Of a stretch of 64,000 nt of DNA, positions 11,180 through 21,799 are shown in pieces (the first letter of the stretch is position 1; each line of letters begins with the position of its first letter). The notes under the pieces are model-generated. The model was not told the origin of the DNA and did not search any database. It saw nothing but the letters and a program-made list of their open reading frames with translations. The stretch is from Bursaphelenchus xylophilus. Lineage: Eukaryota; Nematoda; Chromadorea; Rhabditida; Aphelenchoididae. The position numbers were made by a program, and so were the translations under genes. The DNA lies in the NCBI GenBank assembly GCA_904066235.2, contig CAJFCV020000004.1:868001-932000 (forward strand), in the 5' to 3' direction.

Positions 11180-11333
11180 TTAGTTTGTCGGCAAAATAAT
11201 GAGCGACTTTGTCGCGTCAGAAGTCGCGTCGCTGAAGTGAGAAGCAATTTGATTTTGCCGTAGCTCAGTTTCCCGGCGACGATGCGGTTTTCGATGCGAC
11301 AGAGTGCTCATTATTTTCCCGACAGACTCATAA
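11180..11333. mobile_element. CAGTCTGTCGGG MITE
   Basis: AGTTTGTCGGCAAAATAATG at the left and GCTCATTATTTTCCCGACAG with ACTCATA at the right, with GTCGCGTC-rich arms. About 15 bp separate it from the GATCCAGTGGC MITE that follows. Confidence 0.8.
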
Positions 11334-11348
11334 AAAGAAGAAAAACTG

Positions 11349-11602
11349 TTACAGTGAAGTTTTTTGCCAGTGGCAAAAAACGTACCATTTTGCATCCAGG
11401 AACCATCAAAAATGTGGCAAAATGCTTCCATCTCCAAGTGAAAAAAAACTTCGTTTTGAAGGGCTTCCTCACAAAAAGAGCGGGCGCGCTTTTGAAATCG
11501 GAGTTTCTTCACTTGGAGAGGGAAGCATTTTGCCACGTTTTTGATGCCTTCCCGAATGTAAAATCGTACGTTTCTTGCCACTGGATCAGTCCCCCTTCTG
11601 TA
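11349..11602. mobile_element. GATCCAGTGGCAAAAAACG MITE
   Basis: Left arm CCAGTGGCAAAAAACGTACC and right arm TTTCTTGCCACTGGATCAG, with the CACAAAAAGAGCGGGCGCGC centre. It lies about 215 bp upstream of the lipase start codon, so it may overlap promoter sequence. Confidence 0.8.
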
Positions 11603-11816
11603 ATTTATGCGGTCAAAAATCAAACTCCCAGATACGTGTGTGCTTTTGGCTATCACAAATTATAGATTAGGTCGTATGCATAATTATATTCTCCCATGCG
11701 TCCATTGCGGACATGTGCATTATGTAAACACCGCATAAACAGACAATGAGTTCGTTACGGACAGTATAAAATCTGTGAAGCTTTGAGGGTCCAAGTTTTT
11801 GAAAGTACATAAAGTT

Positions 11817-13336
11817 ATGCGATTGCAAGTCGCTACAATTGTTCTATTCGCCATTTTCTGTGCTGTTAATTCTCAGTTTGATGAGAAGCTGGCTAGTAGA
11901 AAATCAATCTTTATTAGTCTCGCCGCCGACTCGCCCTTCCTTGATAAGTGCGTTGCGAAGGCGTTTGATGATGGAAAGGTAGGTGTTTGCTGCACTTCGT
12001 GTACTATCAGATGTAGAAAAGCTGCGTTGCAGCGGTGTACGTATCAATATTAGTCTGTCGGGAAAATAATGAGCACTTTGTCGCATCCAAAATCTCATCA
12101 CCGCCGAGAAAATGAATTGTGTCGCGACAAAATCAAGTTGCTTTTCAATTCAGCGACACAATTTCTGATGCAACAAAGTGCTCATTATTTTCCCGACAAA
12201 CTGAGATTACACCGTTTCAAAGGTGCGTAGGCTTTTAGTTGCAAGTTTTATGCAAGTGCAGTTGACCTTTTGCACCGTGCAATTCGACAGACATTGCACC
12301 GTGCAAAAAGTGGCAACTGCACGGTGCGCCGCGAACAAAGTCTACGCACTTTTGAAAGGGTGTCACAGTCCGTTCGGACAGTCGCTAAACTGATTTCCGC
12401 GACATGCACTGTGCAAAAACTAAATTTTTTTTTGCACCGTGCAATTTTTTGCTTTTTGCACCGTACAATAGGCTTTTCTCGGCTGTCGCTCGTACCCTGA
12501 CTTTTAATGCATAATGCAAGCCCCAAAGACACCTCCAGCGATTTTACGAACGGACTAGTACGTTGACCATCTCGTATCGCGGTTTTTAGACCACTCTGCG
12601 CGCCACCTCCGAATGCGGACCCTCCCCAATCGAAGCGCAGGTTTGCTTCGGATTTGTCGGCTATTCCGTGAAGCAGAAGGTGATCTACGTCGGCTACAGG
12701 TAACCATTTGACTTCACCATCGATTCCCCAAATCTCAGAGGTTCAGTGAGTGTGGTCCAGCTCTCCTACGAAGTGTACCGGACCGTCTTCGAGGAGCAGC
12801 ACGACGCGAAAATTGGTGGAAAAATCAGTGCCTACTTTTCGATCGCCTCCCGCAATCTGCGGAGCGCCGGCGTGAACGCGGAAGCGGTGCGGCTAGCGAA
12901 CAAATTCCCCTCCTTCCAACTCCTCATCTCCGGCCACTCACTGGGCGGAGCGTTGGCGTCGATCGCCGCCGGCGAACTGATCGCGGTCGATGGGATTCGT
13001 GGCGAGCGGATCACGCTGATCACGTTCGGAGAGCCGAGATCCGGCGATTCCGATTACGCGGAGGCCTTCGACAAGCTGGTGCCATTTTCGTATCGAGTGG
13101 AGAATAGGCGCGACTTCTTCACGCAGATTCCACCGCACAAGTTCGAGAATTATACCCACCACAAGACGGAGGTGTGGTATCCGACGGGAGTGGAGATTGG
13201 GAATGAATACAAAGTGTGCCGCGCGACGGAAGACCCAAAGTGTCAGGACTCGGTGAATCCGGCCTTGGACCCACTGGATCATGGGTTGTATTACTATCAA
13301 GTTGTTCCGACCGCGTTGAATGGATGCCAAGTTTAA
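11817..13336 (+). CDS. Secreted class 3 (fungal-type) lipase, 3 exons, 289 aa
   Basis: Exons 11817-11978, 12590-12699 and 12739-13336 join in phase and end at TAA. Residues 1-20 (MRLQVATIVLFAIFCAVNS) form a signal peptide, so the product is probably secreted. The core is an alpha/beta-hydrolase lipase_3 domain with the nucleophile elbow GHSLGG (Ser158). Asp216 (RRDFFTQIPP) and His272 (LDHGLYY) are at the expected spacing for the catalytic triad. The FDEKLA start after the signal, the CFGFVGY strand and the closing C-Q-V end match the nematode family, which hydrolyses lipid esters. The length of 289 aa is normal. The ATG at 11817 is chosen because it begins the signal peptide; a few upstream codons lack an ATG. 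Intron 1 (611 bp) contains two inserted palindromic elements, while intron 2 is a typical 39-bp worm intron. No defect is visible. Confidence 0.92.
12051..12207. mobile_element. CAGTCTGTCGGG MITE in lipase intron 1
   Basis: TAGTCTGTCGGGAAAATAAT at the left and TCATTATTTTCCCGACAAAC at the right, with ATCTCATCACCGCCGAGAAA and the mirrored GTCGCGACAAAATCAAG in the arms. This is a complete copy of about 157 bp. Confidence 0.85.
12250..12562. repeat. GCAC-N-GTGC array with a CGACTTTACGAAC-type end
   Basis: At least six GCACNGTGC palindromes (for example 12271, 12296, 12319, 12407, 12435). The right end CAGCGATTTTACGAACGGAC, followed by TAGTA, matches the inverse of CAGTCCGTTCGGACAGTCGC inside the same element and the ends of the array at 59.8 kb. 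It lies in lipase intron 1, ending about 30 bp before exon 2. Confidence 0.75.
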
Positions 13337-13378
13337 CGGAAGTTTGAAGATTTTGATGATTTTGAGGATTTTTTTTTG

Positions 13379-13384
13379 AATAAA
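13379..13384 (+). terminator. Poly(A) signal of the lipase gene
   Basis: AATAAA lies 43 bp after the lipase stop codon, the usual worm distance. It is the first such hexamer in the 3' region. Confidence 0.6.
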
Positions 13385-13737
13385 TGAAACAAGACACGGC
13401 GATAAAAGCTCGGCTGCTTTGAAAAGGAAAAAACTAAAATTCTCAAAGATTGTAGCTGCTGTTTGTAAATGTTACGGGAGAAATGTGAACAAAGTATGGC
13501 CTTCAAGCTATAGGTCATCAAATTTAAAAAATTCTAAAGTATCCTTTGTCCCAGCCTTGTTACTCAGGTTAGGTCCGAAGAGGGCTAACTTTTTCGCAGA
13601 GGGAATTTGGGCGAAGAGGGCGCCTAGGAAAAAATTATATATCGTAAAGGGGTCCAGCAAACCACAAAATTTATTCTAAAAATACGGCTTGGCCCTCCAT
13701 TACCACATAATTGTTTCCTCATGGTGCACTCTTCGCC

Positions 13738-13998
13738 TACAGCGGCGAGCCCGATCCAGTGACGAAAAAAACGTGCCATTTTGCGTCCGGAAGGTATCAA
13801 AAAATGTAGCAAAATACCTCATAAAAAAAGTAGTGAAAAAACCCGATTTGAAAAGTGCGCCCGCTCCTTTTTGTGAGGGAGCCCCTCAAAACGCAGTTTT
13901 TAAGTTAGAGAGGGAGGCATTTTGCTACATTTTTTAACACTTCCCAGACACAAAATGGCACGTTTTTTGCCACTGAATCAGATCCGTCACTGAAGCGG
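13738..13998. mobile_element. GATCCAGTGGCAAAAAACG MITE
   Basis: Left arm CGATCCAGTGACGAAAAAAA and right arm TTTTTTGCCACTGAATCAGA. The arms are more diverged than in other copies, but the CTTTTTGTGAGGGAGCCCCT centre is kept. Confidence 0.75.
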
Positions 13999-13999
13999 T

Positions 14000-15132
14000 C
14001 CTCTTCGGAAATTCAAATTTGACTCTCATACATAGTACATATAAATGCACTAGAACGTATTCTCTTCAAACTATATCTTCTCTACTATCTCCTTCAAAGT
14101 AAGCCTTTCCTTGCGCTTTTTACACCCCATACACACATGTCCTCATGTCCCCAGGCTATTCGTCCAAAAACAGAAGTTTTCCGAGCGTTCGAACTCTAGT
14201 TATTTTTTCATTGCCCGAGGGCCTAAATCCGCTCTTCCAAAAGCGGCCGTGAAGCGGGAGTTTTTGGGCCGAGTGAAAATGCGAAAGGAATGGTTCATTT
14301 CCCCGAGAGAGCGGGCTTCCCTTTCCAGATTACTGGTATACTTTGTTTGTTCTGACATTTTCACTTTTTTCGAGCTGTAATTGGCATTTCTTTTGCATTT
14401 CTTGGCCATTCGTTTAGGTTTATGGTCCCGCTGAAGATTGTTTTGACTATCTCAGCTTTTTTAAAATTTGTTTTACTTGTTGGCAAGGTTAAAAATCATT
14501 CTAAAAGATCAGCTTCTGTTTCCGCTTACCATGTAATTTTCGGTGGTCTCTTCGTCTCTTCGGGCAAAAAATTAAAACTCCTAAATTTCCATTGTTTTAT
14601 ATCATTTGTAAATGCCTCCACTGGACATTCCAGATTCCAGAATTTATAATTTTATGGCATATGCTAGAGGTTTCTCTTGACATCCCGCTGAGATAAAAGG
14701 AAATTTCAAAAAAGAAAGGCACTAAAAATTTCAGAACAAAAATCTTCTGGCTTCCAAGCAAGGTGAAATTTTGAAATTTCCAACTTGCAAGCGGCTTATT
14801 GAATATCTTGCGCGCAAAATCTAAGCGAAAATGTTCAGGACTTGGTATGTGGGCTTTGTAAATTTCATTTATAAAATTTGAAGGTGAAGGTAATCGGAAA
14901 CTTCTAGTCGCGCCAAAACATCTCAACACATTTGTTGCGGATGGGAAGGAAAAAGAAAAACTCACTGTGCAAAAGTGTTGGGACTCTATGGCGCAACTGC
15001 AATAGTAATATTTTTTTAATTTGAATTTTTTCAAAAACACATTGAAAATTTTTTTCAATGTCAATTTAATTGTATTCATTTTACTTTATCATCTCTAATC
15101 CGTTCGCCAAATTCTTTCTGGCTGTCGCTCGT
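14000..15132. other. Intergenic or intronic stretch, no firm gene
   Basis: A plus-strand frame at about 14160-14330 (RGPKSALPKAAVKREF, then MRKEWFISPRERASLSR) looks more protein-like than its surroundings and is preceded by CCCCAG. I could not connect it by phase to the exon at 15851, so it is not called. The rest is AT-rich without recognisable repeats. Confidence 0.3.
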
Positions 15133-15735
15133 ACTCACAGGGGAAGTACTCCAAGTGCGACGCTCAGATTTTTTTTTAATTTTGTATACACGTCGGGTAT
15201 GGACTTGATATCAATTCCTGAAAATTTTAGCTCGCGCTTTGCGGGCGCCGCCGAGATATCGAACGATTTGTGCCGCCGAGAGAGCACGCTAAACGTGGAG
15301 AGCGGTCCAGGAGAAAAGCGCTTTTTAGCCATAACACATTTCATGAATAGGCCGTACTTCAATTTCAGAAAGTTTTAACTCGCGCTTTGCAGGCTCTGTC
15401 AAGTATTGAACGATTTTTACGGTCGAGAGAGTACGGGAAATGCGGAGAGCGGTCAGAGAGAAAAACACTTTTTGGCCATATCTTTGCTACTTCCGTGCGG
15501 AAAAATTTGATTTTTTGTTGAAACATTATCCTTTACGGTAGAAATAGGCATGAAACTTTTCGTGCCGAAATTCGGCAAAAAGTCCCAAATTTTGGCCGAC
15601 TTTCGTTTTAAAAATCTCGGTTGTTTCTGCAAAGCGCGAGCTAGGATTCTCGCATATATCTTAGAAAAAATTATTATAAATTTGTGCAAAGTTTCATCAA
15701 AATCTGAGCGTCGCACTTGGAGTACTTCCTTTGTC
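15133..15735. mobile_element. CAAGTGCGACGCTCAGATTT element, double copy
   Basis: Begins GGGGAAGTACTCCAAGTGCG and ends CTGAGCGTCGCACTTGGAGT. Internally the CTCGCGCTTTGC and GAGAGCGGTC blocks occur twice, near 15233/15300 and 15382/15440. A partial duplication therefore sits inside one outer pair of ends. Confidence 0.75.
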
Positions 15736-15795
15736 AGCACTTTTCTGCACAATGCCAGCGCCAAAAATTACTCCAGCGACTTTACGAACCCACTA
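15735..15795. repeat. Lone end of a CGACTTTACGAAC-type element
   Basis: TCTGCACAATGCCAGCGCCA, then ACTCCAGCGACTTTACGAAC, match the end of the palindrome-array element at 12.5 and 59.8 kb. Only one end is present. Confidence 0.5.
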
Positions 15796-15850
15796 TTACT
15801 CTTTCGTATTTATTTTACCTACATTTTTTCACTACAAAACTTATTTTCAG

Positions 15851-16039
15851 CCCTCATCCAACCCTCCAACCTACGGTACTCCCCCAAATCCTAATCTTAC
15901 AGTGAAATCGAGACGTTGTTTGATTCCAAAAAGGTCAACCATCCCCGCTCCCGCCACTGTCAACGTCGCCATCAAAAAATTGGAACATTTGGGATCCGGC
16001 TTCACGGAGTGCCAAAAGAAACGAGGCCACAAAAGATAG
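15851..16039 (+). CDS. Last exon of an unidentified plus-strand gene
   Basis: A strong acceptor (ACTTATTTTCAG) precedes 62 in-frame codons and TAG. The product is Pro/Ser/Thr-rich at first (NPPTYGTPPNPNLTVK) and then basic (SRRCLIPKRS, ECQKKRGHKR). Codon use and sequence complexity differ clearly from the AT-rich surroundings. The upstream exons were not identified. They may lie beyond the repeat cluster to the left, or be interrupted. No family was recognised. Confidence 0.45.
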   Translation, partial: PSSNPPTYGTPPNPNLTVKSRRCLIPKRSTIPAPATVNVAIKKLEHLGSGFTECQKKRGHKR

Positions 16040-16504
16040 AGGCTGTCATGTCATCCGCAAAAATGGTTAGTTTTGATTTTTTCACCCAATTTTTTGGGTT
16101 TGTTTTGCGTAGTATGACAATGCGAAAAAAAAGGGGCCGAAAAATGTTTTAGCGGCCCAAAGCTTTTTTTAAGCGGCCGAGAAAAAGTTTATTCGCCTGA
16201 AACATCAAATTTAAATTTATTACCGCGGATTTGACATTGTCGCAGTTTCGTCGCGAGGTCGAATGGTATTTTATGGTGTTTGGAAATTTTTGGAAACCCT
16301 TTGAATTTGGGATTTTTTGAGTTTTTGGGGGGCAAAAATGACGTAAATTTGAAATTTTTGGGATATTAAACTTGACAAAAAATTGATGTCAGAACTTTCT
16401 ATTTCGTATGTAAAAAGTTTAGCCAGTGTTTTGCAGAAATTTTTTAAGACTTTTTTGACCAAAAAATATATATATTTTTGAACTTTTATTTCTTTATTTT
16501 TCCA

Positions 16505-16785
16505 TTAGTATATTCATAAAGTTCATGGACATTTTCCCCCTTTCGCAGAGTGCATTTCAACCCTTTTCCCACGCTTGTCGCCAACGCACAGTGCATTTTC
16601 CCTTCTTCGCACAGTGCAGACCCCAAAAAAGCCGTTTGCACCGTGCAAATTCTTCAGCAAAGCCGCGACATAAGTGCACAGTGCAAAATCAAAGCAAAGC
16701 TAGAATGCACGGTGCGAAAAATTGGGGATGTTTGTGCACGGTGCGGGGCGCGAAAAATGTCCTTATTTTATGAAAATACTAATAA
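16505..16785. mobile_element. Foldback element carrying a GCAC-N-GTGC array
   Basis: Ends are TTAGTATATTCATAAAGTTC and the inverse TTATGAAAATACTAA. Inside, GCAC(A/C/G)GTGC occurs about every 20-40 bp, from the CGCACAGTGC near 16588 to the GTGCACGGTGC near 16735. It lies between the orphan exon and the membrane-protein gene. Confidence 0.8.
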
Positions 16786-17087
16786 AAAATACCTCAAACT
16801 TTGCTGAGGTTTGGCGCAAGTTAAAATCAGCTATTTGTGGAGAATTTTTCGAGATTTTTTGGGCAAAAATTCGAAATTTTTTGAAATTTTCAAAATGAAA
16901 AAAATCTATAAATCGGGATCCTCCAGGCACGTAGACCTTATAAATAGCATTTTTATGGAGTATAAATTGTGTTTTGCATAAAAAAATCGAGATTTTTAGG
17001 AAAAAAATGCCAAAATTCAAAAATTTTCCCCATAAAATTGCTTTCGATTTTATCTTATTTTCCGTATTTTACCCCCAAACGCCTTTT

Positions 17088-17102
17088 TATTTATATTTCA
17101 GG
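17088..17102 (+). promoter_or_regulatory. Probable trans-splice (spliced-leader) acceptor
   Basis: TTATTTATATTTCAG is followed by a single G and then the ATG of the membrane-protein gene. No in-phase upstream exon was found. An acceptor next to the start codon is the usual arrangement for worm mRNAs that receive a spliced leader. Confidence 0.55.
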
Positions 17103-20100
17103 ATGTTCGTTCGCGTCCTCAGCCACACCAACACTGAATGGAATCGCACCAAGTCGGAGCGTGAGAGTCGTCGCAAGCGCAACTCGGCCACCCGCCACAA
17201 CTCCTGCCGCCAAAACTCGTCGTCGCCGCGAAGGCCGCGTCTCCAAATGTCGTCCAGTGACATCATTCGGCAGAAGGGTGCGAATGATGAGCGGCGAATG
17301 CTCACCGAGCCGAAACGCATGCCCGGCGAGTGCCGGCTGACGGTGGAAGTGCCGGAGGGCGTGGACCCGGAGAGTCGGCTGCACACGTCGACGAGCATGA
17401 CCAGTCTGAATATAAGGGTCAAGAAGCGCATCAATCGGATCAGACGTGGGTTGTGGGCGATTTGGAGGGCTTGAAACGGAATGCCAATTTGGGCGGGAAA
17501 TTCGAAATTTGAGTTTTTTCTGTATAAAATGAAAAAAAAACAAAATTAAAATGAGTTTAAAAAACCCTATAAAGTTCCACGTCCCACATAAAACGGAAAG
17601 ATTGCCTTGAAACAGAATGCCAATCGGTTGAAACGGAATGCCAATTTTGGCGGGAAATTCGAAATTTATTTTTTTTTCAAAATAAAATGTGAAAATATAA
17701 ATCTGCATGAGTTTAAAAAGCCTTATGAAGCTGTTTATGCCAGTTCACAGGGAACTCGGATTTACTTATATGTACGCCTTTTTTACTTATATGAAATTGA
17801 AGTTCATATAAGTAAATAAACGTACATATAAGTAAATAATCGTACATATAAGTAATTCTGAAATTACTTATATGTAAACTTTATTTTTGGCGCGCTCCAA
17901 ATTTACTTATTTTACAAATAAGGATTTTTTACTTATATTTACCAATAAGGATGTTTTACTTACTTGTAACCCAGAATTACGCACAGTGCAAATTATCTCA
18001 TAAACGTTTATTTTGATTCTCAAAAACAACAAATACATGTGGATAACGCATCTTGTGTGCTCCGGATAGGTTTCTCATCTGTTTTTGTCCTTATTAGGCA
18101 TCGATTGCTTATTTGCGGGATCTTCTATGGGGACTTCTGCGTCTGGATTCACTGAAAATAGTAAAAAATAAAGAAAGGTCGTTCGGCGATATTTACTATA
18201 AGCCCTTCTGAATTTTTTGTGCTTCTCCACCCCGAAAAAAATAGTTTTAGGTTCAGCAAGTTTGCCAATGAAATTTCGAGACACCAAGTTTTTCATGTTG
18301 TACTAGGTCCAGGTGAATATTCTCAACATACCTGAATCATCCGAGTGCCATTTTTCCGAGATCGTGTGTATATTATCCATTTACTACCCTCCACGACCAA
18401 TTTTTCGATAATCTGAAACCTACAGGCTTCACCTGGACCTAGTACAACATAACAAAACTATGTCTGGAAAAATTTTTGGTTTTATGAAATGTGAAAGCAG
18501 TTTAAAAACACCTACCAAGTTTGAGCAAACAGTTCTTCATCCAAATTGGAACTGCGTGAAATTTGACTTTATCATGCTCCGGGCTCTGGAAGGTTCTCAC
18601 ATTCGCGACTTTTGATCTGATCACTCTGTTACCCTGTAAAAGAAAAATACTGACTACAAGCACCTTACTTTATTCGGTCCAAGGTTGAGATACGTTCTTT
18701 GACGCTCCAAAAAACTTAGAATTTTTCTAAGTCCGGCCAACGCGTGCAGAAACCAAAAAGCGTCTTTGACGCTCAAAAGTTTTCTTTTCAAGGCTCATAT
18801 ATGTACATATAAGTAAAAATAAACGAGCTCCGCCGTTTTTTACATATAAGTACCGCTATTTGTAAATATAAGTAAATAAACGTAAATATAAGTAAAAATA
18901 AATAAGCCCCGCCTTTTTTAACTTATATGTAAGTTATTGGTAAATATAAGTAAAAAATTTTACTTATAAGTAAATCCGAGTCCCCTGTGTTAGAACGCAA
19001 AAACTGGCTTGAAACAGAATGCCAAAGTTTTGGAGGAACGCGAGAAATTTGCATTCTGCCGCGGGTAGTAAGCCTAAAATTGATGAAGATGGATTTTTTG
19101 AAGCTTCGCCATCGTTTTTAGACAATTTCAGACTCTAAAAACGCCTTGAAACAGAATGCCAAGATTTGGCGGGAATTCAAAAATTCAAATTTTTTTGTTC
19201 TACAAAATCTTTAGAGGGCCTTAAAGCAGTTCGATTTTGCCTCGACACAATTTATTTTCTTTGCGGCGATTCGATTTTCGATTGCGACAGAGTGCTCATT
19301 ATTTTCCCGACAGACTGATATATACGACTTTACCACGCTAATAACAAATGTAAAACAATAAAAAATGAATTTCCAGATAATCAATGCGTGGGTATCGCCT
19401 TCCTCCTCACTATGGGTATCCTCTTCAACTTCCTCGCGTACATGGCGTCGGTGTGGTCGGCGGAGCTGAACAGTGACGTCATCGAAGCGAAAGTCGCGAA
19501 ACACGAGCAATCCCTCAACTACAAAATCAAAAAAGTCGTCTCGGGAGAGCCGTCCAAGTACTTGATCGGGCTCCTCAACTTTGGCGGCCGGATGCTGAGC
19601 GCCGTCGGCACGTTGATGCTGGTTCAGGTCATCATTACGCTGTGTCAGCTGCGGCGGGGCCGATGTGTGCGGGCGGCGAGTGGGAATGCCGACGAGCTGA
19701 TCGTGGACAACATTCCGGAGGGCACGGTCAGCGAAACGATCGGGGAGTGCTTCATGGGATGCATTGTAAGTTTAAAAGGAGTTTTAAAAAATTTCAATTT
19801 TTAGGCGAAAAAAAGATATTTTTTTATTAAAAAAATGCTCTATAAGCCTTTTTCCAACCAAAAATGTCTCAAAAGCTACATTTTAGCATTTTCATAAAGT
19901 GCAGGGTCATTTGTCGCGCCCCGCACCGTGCACAAAAACCCCGATTTTTCGCACTGTGCGTTCCATCTTTTCTTTGATTTTGCACTGTGCACTTTACATT
20001 CTTTAATTTTGCACCGTGCATTCCTTGTTTTGGTCTTTGCACTGTGCGGTGAAAAGAACTACGTCGCTGCGGCCAATTTGCACAGTGCAAACGGCTTTTT

Positions 20101-21046
20101 TTTGAGGGGGTGCACTTTGCACTGTGCGTTGGCGACAAGCATGGGAAAAAGTTCAAAATGCACTGTGCAAAAATGAGAAAAACGTGAAACCCATTTTGCA
20201 CGGTGCTTTCGCCCTTTTTTTGGCTTTGCGCCGCACGTCAAGATTTTGCGCTCAAAGAGTTGTCTTTCAACACGAAAATTGGCATTCTGTTCCCGCTTAT
20301 GAAAGTGTCCAAAAAATCCGTCTCAATGACGGTTTTTTTGGATGAAGTCAGAGGAAAGGCGAAATATTGCGCAAAATGAGGAGATTTTCTATCTCGAAAC
20401 TGGCTCATTTGATTTTTTTCGTTTTAGGCTCAAAAAATCCGCCTTGTTCCAGACTATGTTTCCACGAAACTTGAAATAGGGGCGAGGGAAAATCTTAGAG
20501 AAATCCTCGAAATCGCAACATTTTTTAGGCGTTGTTAGTTTAGGCTTCAAACAGATAGAAGGCAAACGATTTTTTTATATGAAATATATATGTTCAGGTT
20601 AAGCAGGAGTCCAGCTTCAAATTTATGTATGCAAAAACCCTATTCTACCCCATCTTCATGGTGTAATCAGGTTATCTTTGGGGCAAAAAAATATTCTTTC
20701 GCTGAAACAGAATGCCAAGAATTTTTCATTGCTTGAGCGCTTTTGTTTTATTTTTTCTTAACCTGCGCCGTGCCATCGCTGCGACGTAAGCTTTTCTTGC
20801 ATTTAGTCTGCACCGTAGTGGCTTTGCTCAAAAATCTGCACAGTGCAAAGGGCTTTTTTAGGCTTGCACTGTGCGTTGGCGACAAACGTGGGAAAAAGTT
20901 CAAAATGCACTGTGCGAAAGCGAAAAAATGTCCATGCACTTTATGAAAATACGAATACTTTTGCCTTTTATGAGGATTATGTTTCTCCCCTGTTTCTTGA
21001 TATTCCTATCATATTTTGGCATAACATTCCATTTCAGAGCTTCTGA
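17103..21046 (+). CDS. Unidentified membrane protein with two transmembrane segments
   Basis: Exons 17103-17445 and 19377-19765 join in phase (a C then AT gives His). A third exon, 21038-21046, adds only Ser-Phe-stop behind a good CATTTCAG acceptor, for 246 aa in total. The N-terminal 110 residues are Arg/Ser-rich and soluble (NRTKSERESRRKRNSATR). Two hydrophobic segments follow: residues of about 117-140 (CVGIAFLLTMGILFNF) and about 178-205 (GGRMLSAVGTLMLVQVIITL). Between them is a 35-residue polar loop. The C-terminal tail is short and acidic (NADELIVDNIPEG). No signal peptide is present. I do not recognise the family. The last exon is the weakest part; the real 3' end could differ. Intron 1 carries a 1.24-kb transposon and intron 2 carries two palindrome-array elements. 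Confidence 0.7.
17465..17690. repeat. GGAATGCCAATTTTGGCGGGAA repeat, two units
   Basis: Copies of CTTGAAAC(G/A)GAATGCCAA with TTGGGCGGGAAATTCGAAAT or a close match, at about 17472 and 17628. They lie directly after exon 1 of the membrane-protein gene. Confidence 0.65.
17746..18989. mobile_element. 1.24-kb transposon with ACTTATA-rich inverted ends
   Basis: Left end CACAGGGAACTCGGATTTAC; the right end is its near-perfect inverse complement. Subterminal DNA on both sides is packed with ACTTATATGTA/TACATATAAGT units. The middle has minus-strand exon-like text: an exon at about 18635-18520 (KVANVRTFQSPEHDKVKF, then IWMKNC) with a GTAGGT donor, and a last exon at about 18150-18075 (NPDAEVPIEDPANK) behind TATTTTCAG. 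The phases agree. The protein is unfamiliar and may be a captured or degraded element gene. CAGGG ends recall hAT elements, but I could not find an 8-bp duplication. Confidence 0.7.
18294..18449. mobile_element. 155-bp MITE nested in the ACTTATA element
   Basis: Inverted ends TGTTGTACTAGGTCCAGGTG and CACCTGGACCTAGTACAACA. It interrupts the coding-like middle of the surrounding element, so it arrived later. A related CTAGGTCCAG(C/G)T stub is at about 36653. Confidence 0.75.
19010..19200. repeat. CTTGAAACAGAATGCC / GGCGGGAA repeat pair
   Basis: Same two-unit arrangement as 9040-9230, including AACGCCTTGAAACAGAATGC and AGATTTGGCGGGAATTCAAA, so the whole stretch of about 190 bp is duplicated in the window. 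Confidence 0.65.
19225..19322. repeat. 3' part of a CAGTCTGTCGGG MITE
   Basis: Ends GCTCATTATTTTCCCGACAG then ACTGATATA, preceded by the GCGGCGATTCGATTTTCGAT arm. The other half is missing. It lies 55 bp before exon 2 of the membrane-protein gene. Confidence 0.7.
19880..20250. mobile_element. GCAC-N-GTGC array element
   Basis: Begins AGCATTTTCATAAAGTGCAG. About a dozen palindromes follow from 19924 to about 20200, each between T- and A-rich runs, with TGCGTTGGCGACAAGCATGG near 20127. The right end is not clear. Confidence 0.75.
20250..20740. other. Intronic stretch with no recognised feature
   Basis: AT-rich sequence without strong frames. Single AACAGAATGCCAAGAA-type and TTGGCATTCTG half-units at about 20280 and 20705 are remnants of the GGCGGGAA repeat. 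Confidence 0.35.
20740..20955. mobile_element. GCAC-N-GTGC array element, short
   Basis: Six or so palindromes, with the right end TCCATGCACTTTATGAAAAT. The left end is degraded (TTGAGCGCTTTTGT). It also contains the TTGGCGACAAACGTGGGAAA phrase shared with the 16.5, 19.9 and 44.6-kb elements. Confidence 0.7.
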
Positions 21047-21544
21047 GCCACAAATTGCAACGATCATAGTGCGCCATGTTCAAAAAATCTTTTCTACTAT
21101 CATTCCCGGTTCTTATTTTACAATACTTTCATATTATATACAATCTTGTCCTCGATATATCTCATCTACCCCGTCCCCGGTGTTCGCAAAAAGCCCCGTT
21201 GTTCTATTCATTATCTTTCCACCCGGTCACCAGCTACTCGTTCCCAGTGATCATCAAGTCAAAATCATTCCAGCGACAACTCATTTTATTCGTATTGTAA
21301 TCAAAAGATTTTATATATTTCATTACTCTTCCAATGTATCTCGAAACATTATGCAGTCAAAGCTCTGTACAGCCAATCGCAAGGGACTAAATCGAAAATT
21401 GATTCGTTGTAGAAGGGCTTCGTTGTACGGGGGTGCTTTTTGGCTTAGGATTGGCTCTTGAGATCTGGGAAATTGTTTGTAATAGAGAGGTTTGGGAAAA
21501 ACTTGCTTTTCTGACCCAAACGTTTTGCAGCTTGCGCCCTGGGT

Positions 21545-21790
21545 TCTTTGCAGGGGCCAATGCGCTATCAGAAAGCTTGCTGAAAATCATAGGGCGCAGC
21601 TCGGAGAACTTGCACGGGCGCAGCTCGCGTCTTGGGCGCAGCGCGAAAACAAGTTGAAACTTAACTCCGGCGAGCCGCGAATGCTCGTTTTTCGAGCTGC
21701 CCCCGAGATTCGAGCTGCGCCCGTGCCAGTTTTCCGAGATGCGCTCTACCATTTTCAGCAAACTTTCAGAGAGCGCCCCAGGCCGCGTAT
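21545..21790. mobile_element. GGGCCAATGCGCTATC foldback element
   Basis: Left arm GGGGCCAATGCGCTATCAGA and internal GGGCGCAGCTCGGAGAACTT with CACGGGCGCAGCTCGCGTCT. The right arm has CATTTTCAGCAAACTTTCAG then AGAGCGCCCC. A cleaner copy with both ends is at 54069-54272. Confidence 0.7.
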
Positions 21791-21799
21791 AAAAAATAG

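Noticed and set aside
17087..17434. Minus-strand frames opposite the first exon of the membrane protein
   Set aside because: They are shadows of a GC-rich plus-strand exon; no splice sites support the reverse strand.
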